From: Emiliania huxleyi CCMP1516
Lineage: Eukaryota; Haptophyta; Isochrysidales; Noelaerhabdaceae
Reading direction: 5' to 3'
Assembly: GCF_000372725.1 (NCBI RefSeq)
Contig: NW_005198637.1
Coordinates: 35,133-56,737, forward strand
Length of the DNA: 21,605 nt
Under the pieces are notes generated by a model. That model made no database searches, was not told the DNA's origin, and saw nothing but the letters and a program-made list of their open reading frames with translations. Shown one piece after another: positions 1-7,985 of this stretch; within the stretch, counting starts at the first letter, position 1; every line of letters starts with the position of its first letter. The position numbers and the translations under genes are program-made.

Positions 1-347
1 ATGGTCCAGAATGGTGACCGAAAGACTCCGGCGCCGCAGCGCTCGAGCTTGCTCTCCTCGCAAATGCGACAAGTGAGGCCGCTGAAAGGGAAAAGAATGA
101 TGGCGTCGAAAGAAAAACCGCAGCCTAGACCGCAAATGCTGCCGCTCCTGGTGAGCGCCAGCCCGCGCCGCGTGCAGGGCGTGTCCGGGGCGCCCTCCCC
201 CCGAGTTCCCCCGCAAAATCCGGCCCGCGGTCGCGCGCGCGCTCCCGTCTCGCTGCTTTGGAGGAGTCTGCAGCCCCGGGCGCGCCCGCACGGCGATTGC
301 CGCCTCCACTCCAACCTCATCCACTCTCACTCTGACATTCTCTCCAG
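1..347. other. Upstream region, no assignable gene
   Basis: A frame is open from an ATG at position 1 through this stretch, but its composition (runs of Arg, Pro and Ser) gives no domain I recognise. A pyrimidine-rich stretch ending in CTCTCCAG near 340-347 looks like a 3' splice site leading into the exon that follows. The stretch is therefore most simply intron, 5' UTR or an upstream exon of the next gene. The true start of that gene cannot be placed. Confidence 0.4.
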
Positions 348-1780
348 AGTCCTCGCGTCGAGCCCGTGGCGCCGGAGCGCGAGCCCCAAGCTCGGGACAC
401 AGCGGGACATTGACGATCTGCGATGCCTGTGCGTGCAGGTGATCACGATGAGCACGGCGCCGGCGGTGGCACCCTTCCTGGTGCTCCAGGCGCGCTGCGC
501 CCGCGCGTTTGCGACGCCCGTGTGTGCCCCTGCGCGCGCCCCGCTCGCCGCGCCGCCGCCGGGCCCGTGGGGGTCTCAGGTTTGCGCGTGTGTGCCGCAG
601 ATGTCACGACCGAGCAGCTGCAGCAGATCCTCCAGAGCGTGCAGGCCGAGCTTGAGCGGCGCGCGGCGCTGCAGCGCGGGGCGCCCGAATCGAAGCGGTG
701 CGTGCCCGCCCTCGCCGTGGCCGCGCTCGCCCCGCCTTGGCGAGCTCTTGCCCCTCGCGCGCGCCGCAGGAACTCGATCTTGTGCGCCTCGGGCAAGGCG
801 TTGCCCAGCGAGGCGGAGGTGCACGCATGGGCGCTGCTCGTGCTGCTACATGGCCGCGGCGCGGACGGCTCGTGGGTCGCCGTCCCGACGCTCGTCGACC
901 AGTGGATGAACGTCGTGCTGCTGCAGTCGAGTCGCTACAAGCAGGCGCCCGCCCTGCTCTCCCACCGCCCCCCGAGCCGCCGCCGCGGCTGCTACACCTC
1001 GGCTATATCTCGGCTATATCTCGGCTATATCTCGGCTCTATCTCGGCCTTGCTGCCTGAGCCGTGTGTGCGTGTTGTGCGCAGTTGCGCGAGCGATGGCA
1101 GCCTCCGACCGACGATCCGGAGTGGCGTAACTTGGCTCTCGCCAAGGGCCTCGTCCCGTCCTTGCTCAGCCAAGCCGCCGCTCGGGCGGCGGAGCCGCTC
1201 GCCCACATCACGCGCACGCTGGTGCAGCTCGAGGTCATCGACCACGACGTCGGGCAGACCGCGCTCTCGAACTATCTGAAGAACTGCCTCGCCAAGTCCA
1301 AGGGCATCTCGGGCCCGTCGTACAACCCGGCCAACGGCTCCCACACGCTACACCGGCACATCGCCGCGGCGGTGCCCGTCGCCTCGCTCCTGAAGGTGCG
1401 CGGCAAGGAGCTGCTCTCGGCGCTGCACCGCACGCGGGAGGAGCCCGACTCGAGCAGCTGTGCCACTACGCGGTGGGCGAGGGCGAGGAGGAGGGTGAGA
1501 GCGCGGGGTGGATGTGGTGCTCTTGCACCGTGCTGTCCGTCACCCAGGTGCCCAAGGGCCCGCGGAGCTTCTACAAGGACGGCGAGGCGGCGAGCGTGAG
1601 GTGGGACGCCAACGACCGCGTCTCGCCGGCCGAGCCCGAGTCGGACGGCTTGATCGAGCTCAAGAAGGGCAAGTTCAACGCGGACTGCGATGGCGCGTGG
1701 CGGCTGGACCTGGATGCGCCGCCGCCGGCGGCGGCGGCGGAGGACGAGGAGATGGAGGTGGAGGTGGAGGTGGAGGCGGA

Positions 1781-1813
<33 letters not shown>

Positions 1814-2111
1814 GAGGCAGCGCGGGGCGCCGAAGAAGCGCGGGGCGCCGAAGAAGCGCGGGGCAACCGCAGCAGGCGTGGCGGCTGATGAGGCGGCGCC
1901 ACAGGCGCGCGAGGCGCGCCCACGCGCAATGCACGTTGACTCTGCGGCACACACATGCAGTGGACAGCGAACACATAGGGTGATGCGATACGGCGGTAGA
2001 TGGCCGAGGATGCAGACGGACCGTGGTATGTGTGTTGTGTACTTTATATGCTCATATTCCGCGTTACCACAAAACCCAAGCTGCAGAACATGTGCGAACC
2101 AGTGCCTATGA
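348..2111 (+). CDS. Multi-exon protein of unknown function with basic, AT-hook-like tail (frame break at about 1449)
   Basis: I do not recognise the family. Coding potential is seen in about four blocks: 348 to about 519, 601-697, 770-944 and 1084 onward. They are separated by a 72-nt GT-AG intron (698-769) and a phase-0 intron at 945-1083 with a probable GC donor and a GTGTTGTGCGCAG acceptor. The 520-600 boundary does not resolve into a consistent phase. The central part is a helical-looking soluble domain with no membrane segment. The reading passes from one frame into another at 1449, where one missing base would join EEPD to LEQLCHYAV. The C-terminal part has a Trp/Cys-rich patch (GWMWCSCTVL) and an acidic linker. 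It then has polyalanine from a GCG run and twice the unit GAPKKR, suggesting a nuclear DNA- or RNA-associated protein. The stop is TGA at 2109-2111; the last 60 or so residues look less conserved. Confidence 0.55.
945..1083 (+). other. Intron with 11-bp tandem repeat
   Basis: The phase-0 intron joins RYKQ to LRERW. The donor is CAG|GC rather than GT and the acceptor is TTGTGCGCAG. It contains four copies of an 11-mer CTCGGCTATAT (the last degenerate) at about 1000-1045. In-frame joining across it supports the call, but no transcript evidence is available. Confidence 0.6.
1728..1812 (+). repeat. GGC/GGAGGT-type coding microsatellite
   Basis: Runs of GGCGGC and GGAGGTGGAGGT lie inside the unknown gene and encode an EVEVEVEAEAAAAA-like acidic then alanine-rich linker. 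Every frame on both strands is open here, so several long apparent reading frames in this stretch are artefacts of composition. Confidence 0.8.
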
Positions 2112-2789
2112 CGCTCAAGGAGTAGGCGCGGAGCGCCGCGCGCGGAGCGCGCCCCGAAGAAAATTTTGAGGGTTGTGGAGGGCTAGATGCGATTTCTATT
2201 AAGAGTTTGACTCACACGCAAGGAACCAATCGGCCCACCCACAGGCCCAATCTCGAGTGGCGGCGCTCCGCGCCTACCCATGCAGCGGCGCGCTCCGCGC
2301 GTGGGGTCTGGTCATGACGCGGAAGAAGGCAGAGACACAGCGTCTGCCAGCCGAGTGCTACGACGTCAGGCCGAAGCCGCGTGGCCACAACTGACTGCAA
2401 CAGACTGTCTTCATGTGTCTAGACTCTACCGCGGTGCGCTCCGCGCACATAGGTGCCAGCGCGCTCCGCGCGGTATCTAGCCAGCGCGCTCCGCGCGTGT
2501 GTGTCTAGCTAGCGCGCTCCGCGCGTGCGGTGTCCAGCTAGCGCGCTCCGCGCGTGTCCGGGTAGAGCACCGGCGCGCTCCGCGCGCATGAGAATCCAGT
2601 GCTTATGCTCATAAGCACTAAAAGCTCGTTTCTGCAGCTTGGCACAAAACGGAGGGGATAAAGCCGTATGATCCGCTAAAAAGCAGCAGGCACACACGCC
2701 AAGCGCGTGAGTTGTCGCTCGGGTTGCCTTAACTAGATAAGATCCCCATATTCATTAATAGCGGCTAGTTTGTCACATCACGTGGATCG
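2112..2789. other. Intergenic region rich in GCGC-hairpin repeats
   Basis: No coding frame is convincing. The stretch holds at least nine copies of a short palindrome-like core, GCGCGCTCCGCGCG, or its complement. Scattered copies lie at about 2125-2152, 2262, 2287 and 2434, and a clustered array at 2459-2586 (listed separately). From about 2590 the composition becomes more AT-rich. Confidence 0.7.
2459..2586. repeat. Tandem array of GCGCGCTCCGCGCG units
   Basis: Five copies of GCGCGCTCCGCGCG start at 2459, 2484, 2512, 2541 and 2573, a spacing of 25, 28, 29 and 32 bp. The first three spacers resemble each other (TGTGTCTAGCTA, GTGCGGTGTCCAGCTA types). Each core can fold as GCGCG, loop CTC, CGCGC. 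This is a degenerate tandem repeat and not a CRISPR: units are short, spacers are related and the host is eukaryotic. Confidence 0.85.
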
Positions 2790-4245
2790 ATGACCCGGAA
2801 TATGCCGCAAGACACGGCGCTTTCAATCAAGCAACTCATTATCTTGGACGCATCCCTCGACGCGAAGTGGCGAAGAGCCATGCAGTCACCCGAATTGCTT
2901 GGGCCTCTCCTGCAAGTAGAACGAAACATTCTTGGAGCTTCCCCAGCCGCTTGTGGCCGCATCTCATCCGTGGCGACGCGCTGTTCCACCGAGCCGTACT
3001 CGGCCGCGCCGCCGCGTCGAGGCACGGGTCCCCAACCAAGCAGCGACGCCGAAGCGTCGACCGATAGAGCGCCACACCCAGCAGTATGGGCGTCGACCGC
3101 TCTCTCGAGCGGCCGCGTGGCAGTGCGTGGCGCGGGCGTCACAGGCGGCAAGCGTGGAGCCGCTGGAAGAGCCGGTGCGAGCCGTGGACGGCAGCCGCTC
3201 CCCACGTCGCCGAGAGAGGCTGCGGGGGAGAGGGTCCAGGAGGCCACAGGAGGCGCCGGGAGGCTCGGGAGGCGCTAAAAAGTGGCCCGGGCGCCTCGTG
3301 CCACCCGTCTGGTGGGGCCAGGTGGGCTCAGGAATTAATCCAGGATTTTAAGGTGATCCACTACACCTGACCGAGAATTGGATGGCGAGATCGCGGCGAG
3401 ATCGACCAGTCGGCCCAGGTCGGCGCCATGCACTGGCGGGCTGCACAGCGCGCTAGATTACGCGGAGGACGTGCGCTTACCACCGGGTGGGATTACCAGG
3501 CTCGCCTGGGCTCGCTGAGGGTCGATCGCGGCGCGACCCGTTTTCGGCTGTTTTCCTCGCGAATCTGGGGTGCGCGCCGGGAGCTGCAGCGCCAGCGTTT
3601 CGCGGACCTGTGCAGCCTCCGGGCACTGGGAACTTCTCCCAGGCTCGGGCAATGCGGACATGTGCCAGCGGGGGCGCGGAGGTGGTTTACATGCGGATGC
3701 GGCACGATCTTCGAGCCGAACCGACGATACAGGAGGCTCCAGAGGCGCCGTAATCGACAGTTGGCCGTCACCCAACTCCTCGCCCGCCGTGACTGTGGGT
3801 GTCTCCTGATTGCCCACGCTCGTGGCGGAGCTCGGGGTACCACTTTGGGCCACGGGACAAGCCCTGGGGAGTCACTGTAGCTCGCGCGGGGCTGAGAAGC
3901 CCCCATTCCCGCGAAAAATCGAGATTTGGCGAGATATAGGGGGCGGTTCTCATTATTTTCGGCGGCCCCAAAGCTACCCAATCACTCGCCCACCTCCCCC
4001 GAGCAGTCTAGTCCAAAAAAAACCGCGCCCCGATCAAGTTACGTTTTCAGTGTTTGCCCCTATGCCCGGCTGGTGCCAATCGGCTCAATGACTCTCCTCT
4101 CCGTCTCTCCCCTACTCAGACAGAATTGTTTGTTTTTTGTCCGCTTTCTCGTTCGTCTTTGTGCAGAAACCCTCCGCCGGAATCACGTCTCTCAACACGG
4201 CTGGCGGGTGACGGCGTCGGCGAGCTGGGCGAACTGTGACTAAGC
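2790..4245. other. Long intergenic stretch, no confident gene
   Basis: An ATG at 2790 opens a 162-codon frame ending at 3278, and an overlapping frame is open on the other strand. Neither contains a known domain, and both grade into Arg/Gly/Pro-rich sequence typical of non-coding GC-rich DNA. From 3370 to 4245 there are only short overlapping frames. Motifs such as GCGAGATCG repeat at 3383-3404, and the 3900-3990 stretch (AAAAATCGAGATTTGGCGAGATA) resembles old repeat debris. I see no RNA gene. Confidence 0.5.
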
Positions 4246-4796
4246 TCACTTTAGGAAGGGCAGTGCCTTGGCGAGCGTGGCGAGCCGGCCGAGAAGGCCG
4301 CCATTAGGAGGGACGACGCGGAGAAGCTCAACCTCGAAGAAGAGGGTGGAGTTCGGCGGGATTGGCCCCATCGCTCGCGGCCCGTAGCCAAGGTGTGGCG
4401 GTATGATGAGCTCCCTCCTCCCGCCTGCGCGCATGCTCGCGACGCCCTCGTCCCAGCCCTACGGTCCATTTTGCGCGGGCCTTCTGTGTGAAGGCCGACG
4501 GCAGGCGCATCAAATGCTCAACGCACCTTGATCACCTGGCCGCGGCCGAGGGTGAACCGAAACGGGCCGCGCTGCTCGGTCGAATCGAAGACGGAGCCGT
4601 CCTCAAGCCTGCCTACGTAGTTCACCTCCACCTCTTCGCCTCTGGCCGGCCGCACCGCGTCCTCTGGCGGCAGCGGCGTCATGTCTCGCATCATCAGGCC
4701 GGTGTGCGAGGTCTGGAAGGTGCTGCAGCAACGTCTGGCGAGCTGCGCAATACGAGAGCGTCGCGCTGCGGCTCTGGTTGCGGCTCTGGATAGCAT
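4246..4796 (-). CDS. FKBP-type peptidyl-prolyl cis-trans isomerase, probably mitochondrial
   Basis: The enzyme catalyses cis-trans isomerisation of Xaa-Pro bonds during protein folding. The gene has two exons on the minus strand, 4796-4527 and 4458-4246, joined by a 68-nt GT-AG intron; the joined product is 160 residues. Residues 1-30 ([14 protein letters not shown]...) are rich in Arg, Ala and Ser with no acidic residue, which suggests a mitochondrial presequence. Residues 47-137 form a single FKBP domain. Visible conserved positions are [16 protein letters not shown] (active-site Tyr, Phe and Asp), GQVIKGWDEGV spanning the splice junction (active-site Trp), HLGYG (Tyr) and a closing LFFEVELL strand. 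An in-frame ATG at 4841 would add 15 residues; I prefer 4796 because the targeting-like segment starts there and the -3 base is A. It is divergent from the AT-hook gene, with 476 bp between starts. Confidence 0.95.
4459..4526 (-). other. FKBP gene intron
   Basis: This 68-nt intron on the minus strand has donor AAG|GTGCGT and acceptor CCGTAG|GGC. It lies exactly between the FKBP motif halves GQVIK and GWDEGV, so protein homology fixes both ends. Confidence 0.93.
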
Positions 4797-5272
4797 GGTC
4801 GTCTCGCACAACGCTGGGCACGGACTGACACAACGCTGCACAATGCCCTGGGTATGCTTGCGGGTGTACTCGCCGCTGTCGCCAGCCGTTCGCTGCCCCG
4901 TATTGGTGCAACCAGCCTAGAGCGCGATCTTTCACACTGGTGAGCGCGCCGCGTATACACGGCCCGCGCGAGACCGCCGCGCGCCGCTCGCGGTGCCCAC
5001 ACCATCGGGACCGGTCCGGAGCACCCAGCGACCGGTGTCGAATCGCCAGATTCGACCGCGCTGGCCTCCTGGAGCAACGCGCTGTCGCTCGCAATGACGC
5101 GATACGCGCGCTTTTTTAGCTCCATTTTACACCGATCGTTCGCGCCCAGACCACTCCCATCCATCGAGGGCACATGAGTAGCCTACGATTGACCCATCTC
5201 CGGCCGTCTCTATGCACTCGCAGGTGCGTTTGGTCCTCGGCGCGCCCGCTCTCGCTGCCTCGAGCTGCAGAG
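4797..5272. promoter_or_regulatory. Divergent intergenic/promoter region between FKBP and AT-hook genes
   Basis: There are 476 bp between two divergent start codons. No clear TATA box is seen. Near 5224-5270 the plus strand reads CTCGCAG|GTGCGT...GAGCTGCAG|AGATG, which looks like a short intron of about 47 bp in the 5' UTR of the plus-strand gene, ending two bases before its ATG. If correct, transcription of that gene starts upstream of about 5220. Confidence 0.45.
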
Positions 5273-6085
5273 ATGCCTGCAAAGAAGACCGGGCGCGGAG
5301 CGAATCTGAGCCTACTCAACAAGGAGCACCCGAAGGACAAAAAGGGCGACGACGACATCGGCGACCTCGAATCCGTCGACAAGCCGGACGACTCGTCGAG
5401 CTCGGGCGAGTCCACCAGCGGCGAGGCGCTGCCGCTGGTGCAGTCAACCCTCCCCTTCTCTTGTGCGAGCAGCGCACGGAAGAAGGGGAAGAGCAAGCGG
5501 CCTCGGGCCGCGGAGGGCCCTAGCCAACGGACGCTCGCCGATTTCATGCCCCGCCGGCCGCCTTCTCTCTCAGATGGCGCCACCTCTCAGCCTCCCGCCG
5601 ACGCTCCCGCCGACGCTCCCACCTCCTCTCCCGCCGCCCCGACGGAGGAGATGGCGCCAGCGCTGCCCGAGCCCGAGCCCGAGCCCGAGCAGCTGCCGCC
5701 GCCTGAGCTAGCCGCGGAGCCACCGGCCAAGCCAAAGCGCGGCCGCCCACCGGGCAGCAAAAGGCCGGCTCAAGCCAGTGCGTCCAACCCGAGCCACTGC
5801 GGCCGTGCGTCGAGCTCTATCGGCGGCAACACGAGCGAGGTTTGGTGCTCTCAGGAGTGCTATGCCAACGCGTGGTCGGCAGGGGCCGGCGGGGCAGGTC
5901 CGCGGCGAGCGCTTCGCCTGCGGCGCGCGTCTCTGGCCACCAGGGAGGGTCTGGAGGGCGATTTTGGGGTCGATTTTTGGGAAGTGATGCCAATCGAGAG
6001 ATCTCGCCGAGCCCTTTTCGGTGGTGTGCTTGCGAGCTTTTTTTTCGCACGGGAAGCATTTTTCGTACTCGCAAACGTGAATTAG
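5273..6085 (+). CDS. Disordered nuclear protein with AT-hook and PIP-box-like motif
   Basis: I do not recognise an orthologue. From the ATG at 5273 the frame gives 270 residues. The N-terminus is Lys-rich, followed by an acidic/Ser-rich stretch (26-52) and basic KKGKSKRPR (70-78, a likely nuclear signal). Then comes QRTLADFM (85-92), which fits the PCNA-interacting PIP pattern except for Met at the last aromatic position. A Pro/Ala-rich region with PEPEPEPE follows, then the AT-hook KRGRPPGSK (155-163). Residues 176-196 have Cys at 176, 192 and 196 (WCSQEC), perhaps the remains of a small zinc knuckle. After about residue 205 the sequence looks like read-through into non-coding DNA, so a downstream splice site or earlier end is possible. 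An upstream in-frame ATG at 5174 would lie in the suspected 5' UTR. A role on chromatin is inferred only from the motifs. Confidence 0.6.
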   Translation: MPAKKTGRGANLSLLNKEHPKDKKGDDDIGDLESVDKPDDSSSSGESTSGEALPLVQSTLPFSCASSARKKGKSKRPRAAEGPSQRTLADFMPRRPPSLSDGATSQPPADAPADAPTSSPAAPTEEMAPALPEPEPEPEQLPPPELAAEPPAKPKRGRPPGSKRPAQASASNPSHCGRASSSIGGNTSEVWCSQECYANAWSAGAGGAGPRRALRLRRASLATREGLEGDFGVDFWEVMPIERSRRALFGGVLASFFFAREAFFVLANVN

Positions 6086-6189
6086 TCGACTAGGCTGGGT
6101 GCACCAATAGACTTGAGTCGAGCGGGAGGTTTTCGACAAAGGAAAGAATTTTCCGAAGCACTGGGCACGGGACTAATTTAACCTCAGGC

Positions 6190-6201
6190 GTACTCGAGTA
6201 C
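6190..6201. repeat. 12-bp perfect palindrome GTACTCGAGTAC
   Basis: A perfect 12-bp palindrome lies 21 bp before the large hairpin. It is followed at once by a smaller inverted pair, CAAAAA...TTTTTG (6201-6218). Function is unknown. Confidence 0.7.
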
Positions 6202-6222
6202 AAAAATATGCGTTTTTGGCCT

Positions 6223-6280
6223 CCCCTCCCTAACATTAGCCGGCAAAAATGTACTCTGACCGGTTAATATTAGGGAGGGG
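6223..6280. repeat. Near-perfect inverted repeat (21-bp arms, 16-nt loop)
   Basis: The arms are 6223-6243 and 6260-6280, and 19 of 21 positions pair. One of the two exceptions would be a G-U pair in RNA. The loop is CAAAAATGTACTCTGA. It could be a transcript hairpin, a small-RNA precursor or a short foldback element; no target duplication is visible. Confidence 0.8.
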
Positions 6281-6638
6281 GGGGCGGTCGGGTGTCAGAC
6301 CTAGAGCCGTAGCGCTAGGCGTGCGAGGCTGACGTATTTTGGACAATCCACCTACCAGGGTTAAGGGGCAAAGTCGGCTTTCCCAAAAAGGCCTGTTTTC
6401 TCGTTTTTCATGCACACCCGGACACAGCCGAGCCTCAGGCGTCCAAATCGGGGGCTGTGGGGTAGACACGGCACCGGAGGCTTGGCCCGGGGGCGAAGTG
6501 AGGGGCGGCGAGGGCTATCGCGAGCACCAAGGCGACTTGCGGGAATCACTGCTGCACACCAGTGGCGCCCAGTCCGACGGCCTGACGATGTGGGTTTTCG
6601 ACACCGATTGTGCAGCAAAGAATTTTACAACGTACGAT

Positions 6639-6740
6639 ATGAGCTCGTCCGCAGGAGACTAGATGAGCTCGTCGGGTTGCTGCCCTAATACCCCACCAGG
6701 GGTTGTCTGCTCTATTTATTTATTTACTAGATGAGCTCGT
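6639..6740 (+). repeat. Three direct copies of ATGAGCTCGT
   Basis: Copies lie at 6639-6648, 6663-6672 and 6731-6740. The last two are preceded by ACTAG, giving a 15-bp direct repeat, ACTAGATGAGCTCGT, at 6658-6672 and 6726-6740 around a 53-bp segment that contains TTTATTTATTTA. The third copy supplies the start codon of the Mpv17-like remnant. Confidence 0.75.
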
Positions 6741-7117
6741 GGTGGGCGGCTGCCAATCCGCTTTGGACCACATTCGCTGCCGCCACTGCTCGTGGCGTCA
6801 TCGGCGACCTCTCCGCGCAACGGATGGAGCAGGGCTCGGGAGTATCCACGGTCGACCGCCAGCGGCTGTTCCTCTACACCGCCTTTACGAATCTGATGAC
6901 TGATCGCGCTAGTTACGATCGGCCAATCTACGTGCATCTCTTTCCACGCTATTTCCCGACGCTCGTCGGCGGCCGCAGACAGATGCTGCTTGCTGGTCGA
7001 ATATAAATATCATCAAAGCAACCCTCGTGGACAACCTGATCACCTCGCCCTTTGGTTTCTCTATTTACTATTTCCCGCTCTTTTATCTCTTTAAGAATTC
7101 CGTCATCGTCCATGCAC
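6731..7117 (+). pseudogene. Mpv17/PMP22-family membrane protein, broken and truncated
   Basis: The family are small four-helix membrane proteins of mitochondria, peroxisomes or chloroplasts. The frame from ATG 6731 shows the family's N-terminal pattern: a Trp-containing start (MSSWW), then ARGVIGDLSAQRMEQ (the G-D-x-x-Q-x-x-E signature) and a following Asp-Arg (VDRQR). It stops at TAA 7004-7006. The next family segment (IIKATLVDNLITSPF, the K-x-x-x-D-x-x-x-x-x-P region, then a hydrophobic FSIYYFPLFYLF helix) continues in a different frame from about 7000. The expected C-terminal third, including its W-x-x-W-P region, is not found downstream. A GT at 7118 and an AG at 7188-7189 could bound an intron, but the following sequence does not restore similarity. 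It is best read as a decayed copy; a badly placed exon boundary is the alternative. Confidence 0.6.
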
Positions 7118-7422
7118 GTGTCCTATATGTCGACACACGACACTCACCACATTGTGGGAAAAAGCGAAACTCTTCTGCTCGTTTCTCAGGGAGTACGGGC
7201 TACGGCTTTAGAGTCCGGTGTTGCGCGGCCCGCCTGACGCCTGAGATAGGTGGATGGAGTCCACACACCGGACGGTCGGCGTCATGGTGCACGAGCCACG
7301 ACACACCGCGGTCTCTCGGCCCCGACACGTGTTAGTTCGACACAGGCTGGGAGGCGAGTGTTGGATCAGCTGGGGCGATTCAGTGACACACCCTCGCCCC
7401 TCAGACACCACACTGGAACTTT

Positions 7423-7948
7423 TCACCCCGCCGCGAAGCTGTGCACGAGCGCGCCAAAGTGCGCGCGACGCGGCGGCGCGGAGGCGCCGGAGGGTGATCC
7501 CGGCGCCGCGGCGAGCTGCGGCGGCGCCTGCGCCTGCGAGGAGCCGAGCTGCGCCGCCGCGGCCGCCTGCTGGTCTTTGAGCTGCTGCTTGCGCCGCGCC
7601 GAGGCCTTGAGCTGCGCCCATCGCGACTCGTACTTGCGAACCACCTCCGCCTGCTGCCGCTGCGCCGCGTGCGCCGCCTCGAGCTGCGCGCGCAGCGACT
7701 TGATTTCGGCGGCGGCGGGCGGCGCGAGGTCGGGCCTGCGGGACGGGTCTCGGACGTTCACGGACGTGTCACCGGGCGTGGGAAAGGACGTGGGCGGGTG
7801 GCGCGAGGGTCGGGCCTTGGCGCGGAGTGGACCTCGCGCACGACGGAGAGCGCCTGAGGAGGCAGCCGGGCAGGCGGGAGGAGGAGTGCAAGAGGGCCCG
7901 AGGTGTGCCTATCCGCCGGTGTGGGGTTTGTGTGAGCTAGGGTCCAGG

Positions 7949-7985
<37 letters not shown>

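Larger units (their letters stand above)
6086..6730. other. Intergenic region with hairpin and short direct repeats
   Basis: There is no confident gene. An open frame near 6480-6661 on the plus strand (ending ...TMWVFDTDCAAKNF...) may be a short gene remnant but has no recognisable domain. The strongest structures are an inverted repeat at 6223-6280 and three copies of ATGAGCTCGT, both listed separately. Confidence 0.5.

Noticed and set aside
1..909. 302-codon frame starting at position 1 as a real protein
   Set aside because: Its second half is a shadow of the exons at 601-697 and 770-944 in another frame; only a short part near 348-519 may be coding.
2459..2586. CRISPR-like array
   Set aside because: Repeats are only 14 bp, spacers resemble each other and vary in length, and the genome is eukaryotic with no cas genes.
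3428..3981. Overlapping 130-160 codon frames on both strands
   Set aside because: No domain, no start context, no splice logic; Arg-rich composition on both strands fits non-coding GC-rich DNA.
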